DNA of 64,000 nt from Blastomussa wellsi (GCA_947652115.1 OX393561.1:1741172-1805171), one strand, 5' to 3'. Shown: positions 25,667-37,640, counted from the stretch's first letter. The notes: generated by a model not told the origin, from the sequence alone. Program-made: numbers and translations.

Positions 25667-28600
25667 TTTATTTAAGTGTCAATGTATTTTGCACTGCTGT
25701 GCTAATTGGGGACACTGTAAATACGTAAACAAATATTATAAATGAAACAGAAAGTTCTTAAAAATCCCAACTGGCAGGAGGCAGACCAGTTGGCTATTTA
25801 CAAAGCGTGGGGGAGTTGAATTCGGGACCACCGAAGACAAATCCGTTTTAGTGGCAGGGAGGAGGACTCAAACCCGGGACCACCTGATTACAAGTCCAGC
25901 GCCCTGACCACTAGGCCACGCTCGCCTCCGCTTAGCTTCCTCAGCATGCATAATCAGGGATGCACAATATGTAAAGTGGGAGTGTTACAGTCTATTTTCT
26001 TTATAATAAAAAAATAATTGACGTACTACTTGCGCTCTCGTTGGTTGATAGGTGTGTTTAGATGAGAGTATGTAAACACAGTTGGTGACCTTTTAGATTC
26101 GTGCATATCTTAAAGTTTAAGAAATATTTTATAAAACCAATAGAGGACTTTTCCACATTTACGTAGCCTCATCTAGACACTCAGAGGTTGGGAGAATTCT
26201 CAAAAGTTATGCAAACTGTCTCGAATTCACCCATCCTCCTCATGTTTAGATGAGGCTATTTAAACATGGAAAAAGTCCTCTATTGCTTAAATCTTTGTGG
26301 GTGTCTGAGATTTAAATGGCTGGACACTTTTTAAGTTGCAAGCTGGGGTTTTTTCATATTCTGCACGTACTTTACAATGTAAATTAAAGTGACTTGCTCT
26401 GGGATATTGAACATTTGCCATCAGCTCTCAACTTTGTTATAAAATTTACATTACTGGCATTTTAATTCCTCTGAGCAGAACTGGTTTTCTTTAATAGTAA
26501 AATTCTCTAGCTACTGTTTACGTCAACCTCACAATGGAACTTTTGATGCATACAAAATAACGATAATGAAATTTCTGACATCAACAACATGATCATGTAT
26601 CTGGCATAAACTGTTGTTTATATTTACACAATTTAATGTTAATAGAAATCTGGTGCCTTGACTTACTGAGCTGGTAGCTGTTTTAATCTTGGTTTCTTTA
26701 GAGAACTTGAGCCTTCATTGAAATACCACATTGCTAAAAAGAAGATACCATTTGTTGATGAAAGTCGAATTCGGTAGGTACTTATATATTTGTCCTATAC
26801 TGCCTGGTTGTTTGTCTGGCTATCTAATTGTCTGTCTTGTCTGTCCATCTGTTTTTGTCTTTGTTATTTCCCTGCTTGTCCTACTGTTTGTCTGTAGCAA
26901 TTTTATACATCAACTATATTTTAAGAATATATTTTTAATATCTCTATATATACTTTATTTAATTCTACTGTTTGTCTGCAGCAATTTTATACATTAATGA
27001 TATCTTAAGAATATATTTTTAATATTTTTATATATACTTTATTTAATCTTATATTATATCCATTTTATTAATTTATAGTGTCCACAATTAGCTTTTAGCT
27101 AAATACCCTGACACTCAAATAAAGTTTATGTATGTATGTATGTATGTATGTATGTTCACTGAAAGTAGTGGCAATATTCACACAAAAATTGTCTCTAGTT
27201 ATTTTTACTGAAATGGTAATTACACTGACAGTTCTAAATGAAAAAGAAATCAGAACTTCTCAAAAATTATAATTTATGTCCTGATTTTGCATAAAAATTC
27301 TTATGTTAAACAGGAATATTTGAACAGAACCATAACAGAACAATACAACTGTAAGTTATCTAGAAATACGTGGCTAAAACATTGAATTTTACTTTTGTAT
27401 TTTTATCCCAGGCACACTCCAAAGGAACCTAATGGAATAAAGTTGGAGAAGTTTATCTTTGATGTTTTTGAGTTTACAGAGTAAGTCTCAATGATCTTCA
27501 ATATACATGTAAAATTTTGACTATGCAAAGGGAAGGGAGGTACAGTAACAGAGGTACAGTAAAAACCTGCATAAAGAACCTAATGTAAGTATGTTTTTCA
27601 GTTTCAGGCTGATACCATTCTTATATTACAGTGCTTCTGATAATTTGTGGCAAAATAGTAATAAGAACCACTTGAATGTATCAGGCTGAATTGGTTCTTA
27701 ATATGTAATATGGTGTTCTTTTTACCAAATTTCAGAATGGAGGTTCTTAATCCACTTGTTCTTTTATGTGCCCGGTTTTACTGTATCCTGGAATTTTAAT
27801 TAGAAACAGAGAACCAGCAAATGACATAACAACTTAGGGGAGCAGATTCCCCACCCCACCCCCTACATGTATATTCTGTACAATGCTATTCCCTGTATTC
27901 TTGGGGCATTTCACAACCAAGGAAATGGGCCAAGGCCCATTCCCTAAATCTGACTATGTTGTATGTAGTCTTATTACATCTAGCTGCATCTTGTAATCTC
28001 ATTTCTAATTACAGGAAATTCGCTGTCTTGGAAGTTGCTCGAGAAGAAGAATTTTCTGCACTAAAGAATGGCAAAGGTTCACCAACTGACAGTCCAGAAA
28101 CAGCCCAAAGGGATCTATTAAATTTACATTATAACTACATAGTCAAAGCTGGTGGAAAATTTGTGGACACTTCAGAGTAAGTTATTCCTTTTTACCACTT
28201 GCTGTTCAAGTTGATTTCCGGTAGTTGTTTTGTCATTATCTTAATGGTAACTGTTGTAATATTGAACCTGTGGGGACCCCCCTACGGTTTGGGGCCCCTG
28301 ACATTTTATGAGGCCGCCCCGTGGCGGATCGGGCTGTGTGCATAAACATGGCGGACTTGCCTGACTTGTTCGTTGAGTTGACATTTAGTTGCGTTTACTA
28401 AGTTTTCTATAACACTACTTACAACATGGTGTCAGAAGTTTGAACCTTAATACTGAAGCAAGGAGTTTATCGAAAAGAAAACTTGGCTGAGTGACAAACC
28501 GCGATGGCTGAGCGAGATTCGAGAGCTCCTGGTCCCTTAGTACTCGATGCTAATGCAGCCGACAACTGGAGAAAGTTTTTAATGCAGTTCGAAATTTATC

Positions 28601-31600
28601 TTGTGGCGAAAGGCAAGGATGACAAAGCGGATAAATTGAAAGTAAACTTGTTACTTCACTGTGCTGGACCCGAAGCAATTGAGGAATACAGTCATTTTGT
28701 TTACAACGAGGGAGAAAGTAAGGAACGCTATGCAGATGTGTGCAAGAAATTTAAGGAGCTCTGCGAGGGAGCAAGGAATGTGATCTATGAGAGGTTAGTG
28801 TTTAATCAGCGTAACCAGAAAGAGGGGAAGAGGATTGATAATTTTGTCAGCGAACTGAAACGTTTGTCGTTAACGTGTGATTTTGGCGATCTGCGAGATT
28901 CGCTAGTAAGGGATCGAATTGTGGGAGGTGTACTATCAGATGAGCTGAGAGGAGAACTGCTAAAGAAACCTGACCTGACCCTTCAGAAAGCTCATGATTA
29001 CTGCCGAACCTTTGAGGCAGCAGAATTGCAAAAGTACAAGTTTAGCACACCAGCAGGTGCTGGAACAGACCGTTCAATAGGAATTCAGCCTGTTGATAAG
29101 TCAAAGGGACAGGACAAGAAAACCCCTCGTTCCTGTAAGTTTTGTGGTTACAAGCACCCATTTACTCGTCCATCCCGTTGCCCAGCATTTGGAAAACAAT
29201 GTCTTAAGTGTAAGAAAGAAGGTCATTTTGCCCAGATGTGCTCAGCAAATGCAAAAGGGGGCTCGCAAGTTGATGTAGTCCAAAAAGGAAGTCCACCTAA
29301 CGAAGACCCTCAGAGCTCAGACCAGGAAGTTCACACTTATTTTCGATCGATTGAACTTGGAAGTGTTTCAGATGCCAGGAAATCCAGAAAGAGCATGGTC
29401 ACTATTCAGATTGCAGGGCAAGAAGTTGAAATCAAAGCAGATACAGGTGCAGAGGCTACAGTCATTCCTTATCATCTGTATGAGAAACTTACCAAAAAAC
29501 CCCTCCAACAGATTCAGCAACCTTTGAAAGGGTGGCTTGCAACTAAGCCTATTCACCCTAAGGGCTGTGTACGCCTTCCAACTCAATACAAGAATCGTCG
29601 AATGGATTTGCTGTATCTTGTGGTCGATGGAAACTTTACACCCTTAATGGGTTGTGATGCCTGCTTGGATTTAGAAATCCTTAAGTTTATGAATCTCCAA
29701 CTGATTGATACCCCGAAGGCCAGTCAAGCCACACCAGGAACACAGAGAGCATCTGGGGACCAGAGCATTTTCCAGAACGATTCAGTTCTATGTGAGTACC
29801 AAGATTGTTTCAGTGATAAGCCTGGTAAACTTCCAAACAAAGTACATCTGGAAGTTGATACTTCAGTGCCACCAGTTGTACACCCTCCCAGGAAAATTCC
29901 AGTTGCTATGTTAGAGCCTGCACGAAAAAAAATGAAGGAGATGGAGGAAGATGGAATTATTGTGAAAGAGGATGAGCCTACACCTTGGGTCTCATCAATG
30001 CTAGTTATTGACAAAAGGAAAGTGAACGACAAAAGAAAGGACACTCCACCGTCAAAGGATGATGTTCGCATTTGTATTGACCCAAGAGATCTGAACAAAG
30101 CATTGAAACGACCTCACTATCCTATGCTTACTGTAGAAGAAGTTGCAAACCGACTCTCAGGCGCAAAGAGTTTTACTTCACTTGATGCATGCAGTGGATA
30201 CTAGCAGCTTCCTGTAGACGAAGAGAGTTCCAAGCTGTTAACTTTCAACACCCCTTGGGGGCGCTATCGATTTACAAGACTCCCTTTTGGTATCTCACCA
30301 GCCCCGGAACTCTACCAGAGGGAGATGGACAAGCTCTTTGAAGGGGTTCCAGTTGAAATTATAGTAGATGATTTCCTGGTTCATGGTAAAGACCAAATTG
30401 AAGTTGATGAGAAGTTGAGAAGAGTACTGGACAAGAGCAGAGAAGTTGGATTGAAGTTTAACCCCAAGAAAGTGAAACTCAGAGTTCCAGAAGTGAGCTA
30501 TGTTGGGCACCTGTTCTCATCCGAAGGTTTGAAACTGGATCCTGAGAAAATCAGAGCCATTAATGAAATGCCACCCCCAGTAGACAAAGAAGGTGTCCTT
30601 CGCATCCTAGGAACTGTCAATTATCTTGACAAGTTTATTGAACACAAGGCTGACATACAAGAACCCATTTCACAGCTTACCCAGAAAGATGCAGCATTTG
30701 TTTGGGAGAAACCACAACAAGAGGCCTTTGACAAACTGAAGTCTGTCATCACAAGCGCACCTGCACTCACTTACTTTGACAACACCAAGGAAACAGTGCT
30801 AAATGTAGATGCAAGTAGCAAGGGCCTTGGTGCAGTGATTCTGCAGGAGGGCAAACCAGTTGCCTTTGGATCAAAGACACTAACGAGCTGCGAGAGGAAT
30901 TATGCGAACATTGAGAGAGAGATGCTGGCAATTGTCTGGGGGACACAAAAATTTCACACGTACGTGTATGGGCGCAGAGTGATAGTAGAAACAGATCACA
31001 AACCGCTGGAGTCAATCTTTCGAAAGCCTTTAAATGATGCCCCTCCCAGATTGCAAAGGATGCTATTGAAACTGACTAAGTATGATCTTGATGTACGGTA
31101 TGTCCCTGGAAAGCAACAGTTCATATCTGACTGTCTGAGCAGGGCTCCACTTAGTGACAGTGAGCCAACCACAGAGCCGGAAGATGTGATTGGTATCAAT
31201 CTGGTGGAGGAGCTTGGATTTGAAAGCAACACACTGAAGAGATTTAAGGAGACTTCAAGCACTGACGAGACTTCAAGAGTGGTGATGGAGTATGTCCTAA
31301 AAGGGTGGCCATCTGAAAAAGAACAGGTTGATCAGCTTGCCAGAGAGTATTGGAGCTTTAAGGAAGAGTTGAGTGTCGAGGATGGGCTTCTGTTTAAATC
31401 AGATCGAATAGTTGTCCCAAGACCACTGAGGGCAGAGGTGCTAGATGAGATCCATGGAGCACATTTGGGGGAAAGCAAGAGCCTTAGCTTTGCCAGAGAT
31501 TATGTCTTTTGGCCTTCAATGACAGCCCAGATTAAAGACAGAGTCAGCTCCTGTTCAATTTGTAATGCCTTCCGAAACCGGCAGCAGAGAGAGTCATTGC

Positions 31601-34046
31601 ATCCACATGAAATTCCAGGACTGCCGTGGCAAGTGGTAGGAACTGACTTGTTTGAATATGCGGGTCAAACATACCTATTAGTGACTGATTTCTATTCAAA
31701 GTACTTTGAAATAGAATTGCTTGGCCAGAACACTGCCATTTGTGTCATCAACAACTTGAAGAAAATATTTGCAAGGTTTGGAATCCCCGACGAAGTTGTG
31801 AGTGACAATGGGTCACAATACAGCAATACCAGAAATCTATTTGACAGCACTCATGAATTTAAGCAGTTTTCTGAAGAGTGGGGTTTTCGTCACACAACAA
31901 GCTCTCCAGAATACCCCCAGTCAAATGGTGCAGCAGAAAGAGCTGTACAGACTGCCAAGCGCATTTTAAAGAAGGCCGCAGCAGACCACAAAGACCCGTT
32001 TGAAGGGCTGTTGAAGTACCGCAATACACCATTTGAAGATATTGGTGTGTCACCTGTACAACTGCTGATGAGTCGACGCACACGCACAATGATACCAACT
32101 CATCGACGTCTCCTTCTACCACAGGCAGTGGACCCTGATCGTGTTGTAAAAGCACTCAAGCTAAGACAGTTTGTTTCTAAGAAGAACTATGACAAGCAAA
32201 GAAGAGATTTGCCCCCACTGGAAGCTGGAGACAAAGTGCGGATTCGCCCAAATAGGGATAGAGAATGGCGGAAAGCTGAAGTATTACCGTGATCATACCT
32301 ACTGCAAGATGAACAAGGGCGTATCTATAGAAGAAACAGAAGGCAGATAATTTCAGTCCCAAATGATCATCCAGTGAGTCCACAGCTGCACGTGATGAGT
32401 CGACAGCCGCATGATTCTCCTAGAAGGTCTCCATGTGCTGATGCTCCCATGAGTCCATCATTATGTACAACTGAGAAACAAGCACCAGGACAAATGGAAC
32501 TAGCGGACCAGCCGGCAGGAAATCCAGAACACTCACCTATGACAACCAGATCTGGGCGACAAGTCAAGAAGCCACAACGGCTCATTGAAAACTGTTAGAA
32601 GGGAGATGTTGTAATATTGAACCTGTGGGGACCCCCCTACGGTTTGGGGCCCCTGACATTTTATGAGGCCGCCCCGTGGCGGATCGGGCTGTGTGCATAA
32701 ACATGGCAGACTTGCCTGACTTGTTCGTTGAGTTGACATTTAGTTGCGTTTACTAAGTTTTCTATAACACTACTTACAACAGTAACTACTTATTTCTACA
32801 AGTTACATACAAGCAAGGTTCCTTGATGGAGGCACAGCAGCCTAACAGCTAACAGGGCCTTGTCAAGGGTTGTGATCTTGGTCAAGATATGTTTTCAAAT
32901 TTTTCTCTCACCATGCCTCTCTTCGCCCAGGTGTGTAAATAGGTACTGGTAAAGTTAAGGTTGGGGGTAACCCTGCGATGGACTAGCCTCCCAGTCACGG
33001 GGAGGCTCAGGCTTGATGACCTACTAGGCTCATATGCATGCAGACTTGAGCACACAGAAGGAAACGATTTTCTTGACTATAATAATTACCGTATTATATA
33101 TTGAAAAAGGGAGATTACATAATATAAGGAATTATGAAGAATACATTCTCAAGAGAAAACCAGCACTTCTCAACATTTCTTCAAAAGAAAGGAGCTTGCA
33201 AAAAATCTATAATGCTCTAAGATGTCCAGGTGCTGCATAAAGAGGGCTTGTGAATTTAAAATTATCTTTGCCTGTAACTTCAGTGTGTTAATACTGATCG
33301 TCATTTATTTGTATTATGTTATGGTTTCAGGGGTAGCTGTGTGGCATGTGAAATATCTCCACTTCTCTCATATGCTGGAGAGGTACGTTATATTTTAACT
33401 GTGATACTGTGGTGTTTCCTTGCCGTATGATTACTTGGTTAATTACCCCAATTAAAGTACTTAAGTGGAAGCGCATCTTACAGCCACACATGAATACAGC
33501 AGCGTTGTTATTCTAGCCACTTTTTGGCTCGTACATTAGGCCAAAGCTCATTTAGTCATTTTGCCATTCAACTAAGGGATTTTGGTTGGGCTTGTATCTG
33601 GGGAGCTTACATCATGACGGGGGAGGAGGGAGGCTATTTCTTGAACTGTGGTGTTGGTTTTTGTTCCTTCAGTTGTTTTATGGGGTATGGGGTAGGGCTG
33701 CTAGCATCACCCACAACCCTGCTTCTTTCTCGTACAGCCTTGGGACCGGTCATGGTGTATTGGTAGGGGTAGGGCTATGATATTGGAAAAAATAAGCTGA
33801 TCAACAAGAATTGAAGTGACTCAATATATTGTGAGAAAGCTAATCTCGGCTCAGTTAATTGGAATGTAATAATTATATATCAGGTGATCCATTTTTACAA
33901 TAACAGCATTATTGTGTACCTTGGTTTAGGGTTTAGAAGATGTTGTGAAAGACAGACAGTTTTCAGCAACAAAGAGTATTCATCTGACAGCTGATAATGA
34001 GGAGGACGATGGAGAATTGCCCCGAAAGAAAAGCAAGGAAAGCTAA
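18343..34046 (+). CDS. UAP1: UDP-N-acetylhexosamine pyrophosphorylase, gene A
   Basis: This enzyme makes UDP-GlcNAc (and UDP-GalNAc) from UTP and the amino-sugar 1-phosphate in the cytosol. I join nine exons: 18343-18824, 22155-22503, 23736-23801, 25223-25350, 26702-26773, 27412-27480, 28015-28176, 33331-33382 and 33930-34046. All have GT-AG borders and fitting phases, giving 498 codons, close to the ~505 of the human protein. The uridyl-binding signature [10 protein letters not shown] is at residues 107-116, followed by PKG and [16 protein letters not shown]. Exon 2 carries the conserved [16 protein letters not shown] block. A basic KKSK lies near the C-terminus. Intron 7 contains a Ty3/gypsy element. 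Exon 9 lies in a tandemly repeated block and has two further copies downstream. The start is the first ATG of the open frame, after a pyrimidine tract ending in TAG. The gene looks intact. Confidence 0.93.
19853..19967. repeat. Foldback element in UAP1-A intron 1
   Basis: The arms of roughly 50 nt are complementary: both contain GCCGGATATGAGCTGA or its complement and end in AACAGTTATTCTTC or its complement. Intron 1 otherwise shows no gene. Confidence 0.75.
19981..20167. repeat. Second foldback element in UAP1-A intron 1
   Basis: Arms of about 60 nt start ATTCTCGTCCCCAGAGGC and end GCCTCTGGGGACAAGAAT, with a ~65 nt loop. It lies directly next to the previous foldback. Together they may be one composite element. 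Confidence 0.75.
21318..21590 (+). pseudogene. LINE reverse-transcriptase C-terminal remnant
   Basis: The translated stretch contains [10 protein letters not shown] followed by a short tail with STYKQKM, the typical end of non-LTR retrotransposon ORF2 proteins in cnidarians. Only the last ~80 residues remain, with no catalytic domain. It lies in UAP1-A intron 1 in the same orientation as the gene. Confidence 0.65.
21805..21829 (+). repeat. (TAG)n microsatellite
   Basis: About eight TAG units in UAP1-A intron 1. A GGGG/CCCGGGG-rich stretch follows at about 21860-21970. Confidence 0.9.
22709..22945 (+). repeat. SINE-like element, UAP1-A intron 2
   Basis: The conserved core includes GGATGCTAGTCCATCACAG and GGCACTGTGAGAGTAAAGTG. 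I recognise this as a very widespread SINE-type sequence in marine invertebrates. Related copies lie at 32810-33030 (reverse) and 61290-61400 (decayed). The family name is uncertain. Confidence 0.6.
25430..25620 (-). repeat. Interspersed repeat, family shared with 63005-63150
   Basis: Read on the minus strand this has GGGCAGCAACAGAAATTTGG and TTTTTTGGGCAAATGGTTCA. Closely similar text occurs on the plus strand downstream of UAP1 gene B. The open frames here are by-products of the repeat. Confidence 0.6.
25634..25665 (+). repeat. (AAT)n microsatellite
   Basis: About ten AAT units in intron 4 of UAP1-A, abutting the tail side of the minus-strand SINE that follows. This is the usual place for a SINE tail repeat. 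Confidence 0.85.
25666..25930 (-). repeat. tRNA-derived SINE, tRNA-Thr-like head
   Basis: On the minus strand the head reads GTGGCCTAGTGGTCAGG (box A-like) and CCCGGGTTTGAGTCC (box B-like). The anticodon loop CTTGTAA suggests a tRNA-Thr(TGT) origin. The body continues toward the (AAT)n tract. It is not a functional tRNA gene because it is joined to a SINE body and is diverged. Confidence 0.7.
26138..26286. mobile_element. MITE-like foldback element
   Basis: Terminal arms of about 40 nt (CAATAGAGGACTTTTCCA at the left, its complement near TGGAAAAAGTCCTCTATTG at the right) surround a ~70 nt centre. No coding capacity. Located in UAP1-A intron 4. Confidence 0.75.
26881..27156 (+). repeat. LINE 3' end with internal 84 bp duplication and (TATG)n tail
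   Basis: The segments from 26881 and 26965 are near-identical (CTGTTTGTCTGYAGCAATTT), a direct repeat of period 84. They are followed by GACACTCAAATAAAG and a TATG microsatellite, the usual end of a cnidarian LINE. Located in UAP1-A intron 5. Confidence 0.6.
28252..28426 (+). repeat. 5' LTR
   Basis: 175 bp, TG...CA ends with 8 bp inverted termini. Differs from the 3' LTR by a single G/A change in the sequence ATGGCRGACTTG. Confidence 0.95.
28427..28439 (+). other. Primer-binding site
   Basis: TGGTGTCAGAAGT begins directly after the 5' LTR, where a tRNA 3' end would pair to prime minus-strand synthesis. I do not assign the tRNA. Confidence 0.7.
28504..32598 (+). pseudogene. Ty3/gypsy gag-pol, broken by two in-frame stops
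   Basis: One frame runs from ATG at 28504 to the final stop at 32598, interrupted by TAG at 30202-30204 in the reverse transcriptase and TGA at 32290-32292 near the integrase end. Domain order: Gag with a CX2CX4HX4C zinc knuckle (around codon 233); protease with DTGA (around 312); reverse transcriptase (about 450-720) with a VDD active site (around 620); RNase H starting at DASSKG (around 768); integrase with an HHCC zinc region and D, D, E residues in GTDLF, SDNGS and the NGAAERA segment. No frameshifts were seen. The stops make this copy non-autonomous unless they are read through. Order PR-RT-RH-IN places it in the Ty3/gypsy group. Confidence 0.93.
32597..32606 (+). other. Polypurine tract
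   Basis: AGAAGGGAGA directly before the 3' LTR, the expected plus-strand primer site. Confidence 0.75.
32607..32781 (+). repeat. 3' LTR
   Basis: 175 bp copy of the 5' LTR with one base difference, followed by the GTAAC target duplication. Confidence 0.95.
32810..33030 (-). repeat. SINE-like element, reverse copy
   Basis: GGGGGTAACCCTGCGATGGA and the neighbouring text are the reverse of the core seen at 22709-22945. Diverged. Located in UAP1-A intron 7, right of the gypsy element. Confidence 0.5.
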
Positions 34047-34314
34047 ATACTGTAGGGAAGCTACATACACTAGGTCATTTCAATGTGGAAAATGTTTTGA
34101 AATGATTAAAATCATTAGGTTTTATAGACAGACAGGGTTTAGATAAATCAGTATAACATGTGGCTGTTCAGTTCTCAAACTCATTAATAATTCATAGAGT
34201 TAAAACAAAGAAAATCATAACCGTGACCGTGGTTTGGATACCCGATCTTAATTAGCATAGATTTTGACGATTTTATTTCTTCGTTTTCTCCATAGTTTTT
34301 GTTTCGATTGAGAA

Positions 34315-34465
34315 GATATATCAAACACTTTAGACAGTGTTTCATTGGCTATCCAAACACCTCGAAGTTCGTTAACAATACTCCGCTGCGCGTCGTATTT
34401 TCAACTCTCTTCTCATCCGTGTTTGGATACCCCGATCAAACACTGTCTCTCGTGTTTGATATATT
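34315..34465. repeat. Imperfect palindrome, unit 1
   Basis: GATATATCAAACACT and the later GTGTTTGATATATT, with GCTATCCAAACACC and GTGTTTGGATACC inside, form an imperfect foldback. The 100-codon open frame across it is a by-product. Copies at 39834-39984 and 46316-46466. Confidence 0.65.
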
Positions 34466-35815
34466 ACTTCAAACTACAAGCTCAAATTTGAAAGATGTGC
34501 GGCATTTTTGCTCTCAATTAAGATACACCATTAATTATCTGAGGGGATCTGCAAGCAGACTCCTTGTTGTTTCTCTGTTGTTATTGTTTATCCTTGTATA
34601 ATTTTGACTTGGAAAAAAAGAATTTTCTCTGAAACATTTCTTTATTATACAGCACTTGAACAATGTAGCCAATTACAAACAAATATATGAAATAATAATA
34701 CCTACTTGGGGAAATGACAAAATTCATAGTTCTAGACAAAATGAAGCAACTTACACAAATGGTGACACGGGAAAAAAATGAAAAATAATAACAAAATAAA
34801 TTTATTGTACCATGCTTGCATAACTGGGTAACTGATTAAAACCACGTGTCCTGTTAGCGCATTCTTATATTTGCGAGAGAAAAACAAATACCTTTTCATT
34901 TTATTTTTCAATAATTTATTTTTAAATTATCACCGTAAGGAAGAAAGCAAGGAAGTTTATAAATACAACTAAATTACGTACGATATATAATAGGAAAGAC
35001 ATTGCATACGGTAATTTTTATGTAAATGTATCCACCATATGGAAAAGATAGCGACAGTTACATTTACCAATCATTCTTAGTGCAAACGTTCTAAATCCTT
35101 CTAACCTTACCAAGTACATAGAAATGGTTGTAGTGCAGGGACAAATCTCAGAAAAAAGTATATGGCTGTCTATTAATCAATTATACAGCAAGCTTGAGGT
35201 TTCTATCAACTGATAACTGGCAAGGGGCAAAGCCCTGAACCAACTATCGAAGTTGATGGTTTAACATAATTAACCCAGTGACCGTTCTATTAAACAAAGA
35301 ATATAGATAAGACAAGTTAATGGATGATTTTACTTAATAATTTTCAACCACATTGCCAGCCACAATGCATGCAGTGCACGCTGGGGATGCATACTATCTG
35401 TCAATAGTAATTGCCTATGTAGCCAATCAGATTGAGAGTTTGCCTTATAGTCGGCCACTGGGTTATGCTAATTGCCTACAGGGCATTTTCATATGATGTT
35501 ATGGCAGCCACACAATTTGGTTTTCCTAAACAACAAAAAGCAAAGGCGTACCAAACAAGCTAATCCTCTGTCCTCAGTAACCACTATGGCTGCTTGTCAC
35601 GGGAGTGTAAACATTCTGTTGCCTGTGGAAATAGACTGTTCACAGTTCCCTATTTTCCATGAAGTCGTAGAGGTCGATCATTGAGTTCAAGGGGCTGCCA
35701 ACTTGGTCTCTTTATCAATGTCGACAAAGTGGAGGGGGACAACAGTGGTGGATCTGGGGGAGGAGACCAATGGTTCCCGCCCCCCTTATTTTTCGGATTT
35801 TTGGGTAGTGATCCG

Positions 35816-36041
35816 CGATAAACGAATTTTGATCGTAAATATTCTGGTGTCACCCCATGTAAAGTCTTATTCATCAGGACAGATTTCTTTTCTAATCTTT
35901 GATGACAGAGTTTACGCTACCCTAATGCCCGGAACACCTCATATAAATCACTATCGTAGCTCGCAGACATCAAATTGCGGGCTGCGCGATTTTGAAGCCT
36001 TTGAAGCTTTTCAGAAAGGCCCTTTCCACAGTTTCCTTTGA
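35816..36041 (-). pseudogene. LINE reverse-transcriptase C-terminal fragment, unit 1
   Basis: The minus-strand translation contains LQRLQNRAARNLMSASYD and a HGVTPEYLRSKFVYR stretch, typical of the post-RT region of CR1/Jockey-like cnidarian elements. This copy is shortened by a ~58 bp loss compared with units 2 and 3. A LINE-tail-like sequence (AATAAAG, ACCGTGTCTG on the minus strand) adjoins it at 36060-36110. Confidence 0.65.
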
Positions 36042-36249
36042 CCTTGATCAAAATGTTAAATGGGATTAAAAATCTTTATTCAGACACGGTATTTCCTTCA
36101 GGACCGTTTACAATATAGAATTAAATTAATCTAACTAGCTATCTAAGTTAAATTATAAATAACTTCTACAATAAAAGAAATGATAAAACCTGATTTACAA
36201 GGAAGCCGTGTTTAAAAGCAAAACAAAACTTACATAAGTCTTAATTCAA

Positions 36250-36445
36250 TAGACCTTTTTAGCTACGTATGTAAATTGCCCATTTCAGGTCATGTGATGC
36301 TCTCCCGAGAATTACTCCTTTGTCCATTTGGAAATTATTCATACATTTCCGCGTGGATTTGTTTGAATTTGAAAGCAATAAGTCTCACGGGTATCATCAC
36401 GTGATCTGAAATGGGGCAACAAACAAATGAAGCTAAAAAGGTCTA
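36250..36445. mobile_element. MITE with 15 bp terminal inverted repeats
   Basis: TAGACCTTTTTAGCT at the left and its exact complement at the right bound 196 bp without coding capacity. Units 2 and 3 have an uninterrupted TTAATTCAATTCG at this place, so the element inserted into unit 1 alone. Confidence 0.85.
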
Positions 36446-36447
36446 TT

Positions 36448-36508
36448 CGTTTCGAGCGTTAGCCCTTCGTCGGAGCGAATCCCATTCGAAGGGCTAACGC
36501 TCGAAACG
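36448..36508. repeat. Perfect 22 bp hairpin
   Basis: The arms 36448-36469 and 36487-36508 (core TTCGAGCGTTAGCCCTTCG) are perfectly complementary with a 17 nt loop. The equivalent site in units 2 and 3 is rearranged and less regular. Confidence 0.75.
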
Positions 36509-37538
36509 TCAGCAATTGAATCTCTTTACGGTGGTCAATTGACATTATCAACCCAGTTGATAAAACGAAATTATATTTTTTATGATGGGTTTGAAATATT
36601 TAGCCATGTACTTTAGATTACATACACCGACAGTCACATGTACCTGAATTTCTGTTGGTGTACTAGTGGTGTTTGAATGGGAATCCATTGTCAAATAAAT
36701 TCCTAATTTGCATTATAATTCTCCTTGCTATAATTGTAATAATAATACACAGATTTAGCCAAGCCTAAAAGCGGAGCTCCGTGTTTTGCTGGTTCTTAAT
36801 AATTTTTGAAATTGCGTGCTGAAATTGCGTTCATTGAAAGTACTAGCGTGGGCAACTACTCAAGAAACATTCCACAGGTGAAATGAATAAGAATAGTTAA
36901 AAACGTCAACTCCAATTGAGAAAGCCCATACAAATAAAAGAATGCCGCCAGAAGTAAAAAAGAGCGGACTTGAGCCCGCGATCAATGATAAACAATATCT
37001 GGGCAGCGGTCAACTTCAAAAAACGTTACCTCGATGAGTTCTAAATTTCAACCCGCGATCTGGTCATGTGATACTGGTCAGCGGATACCTTCTTTTGACA
37101 GCTGTCAATGGACCATAACATGGCAAAGATAAAAGCTTATGGTAACCTTTAAAAATATTTACCAGGTGGAACTCTGAACAATAGTCGCCATATTGATATT
37201 TGGGGCGACGTCGTTCGTACGGACGTATTTTGCACGCGCCCGCGAGCATGCCAGTTGCCATTTCGACCATGAGAAATTAAAGGCATGGTTTTACTGTTTG
37301 TTCCTTGTACGTGTCCTTGGTTCTCCTATTTCTGTAGGTATGGGGCTCCGCTATCAAATCAGAGAACCACCACGATTCTCTTGGTTTGGTTTTCTCTTGG
37401 TTTACTCATTGAAATGAAAAGGCGGAAAACAGGAAAAATAAACAATCACTCCACAGACAAACCTCTCGACCCAAAAACGGGTGACGTAGCTATTTATACG
37501 TAGTTCAAATATGAATTATTTCGTTTATACTTCACATC

Positions 37539-37640
37539 ATGATCATTTCATTCCTCACGGGAAAATATCAACTCAATAAATTGACCTCGCTCCCAATGTG
37601 TGGCTTCATAGCTCAGTTGGTGCAGCTTCGCACTCCCAAC
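37539..37640 (+). repeat. SINE remnant with broken tRNA head, unit 1
   Basis: The text GGCTTCATAGCTCAGTTGG (from 37602) is the 5' half of the tRNA-like head kept in units 2 and 3. The rest is deleted here, so the box B part is missing. Confidence 0.7.

Larger units (their letters stand above)
28252..32781 (+). mobile_element. Complete Ty3/gypsy LTR retrotransposon in UAP1-A intron 7
   Basis: 4530 bp, same orientation as the host gene. It has 175 bp LTRs that differ at one base by my reading, each with TGTTGTAA...TTACAACA ends, flanked by a GTAAC target duplication (28247-28251 and 32782-32786). A primer-binding site follows the 5' LTR and a purine tract precedes the 3' LTR. The single gag-pol frame has two stops. 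The short LTRs and lack of an env frame suggest the Mag-like group, which is inference. Insertion is recent, given the near-identical LTRs. Confidence 0.95.

Noticed and set aside
34299..34601. 100-codon open frame repeated in all three UAP1 units
   Set aside because: It lies across a palindromic repeat, and its conservation is explained by the recent duplication of the whole unit.
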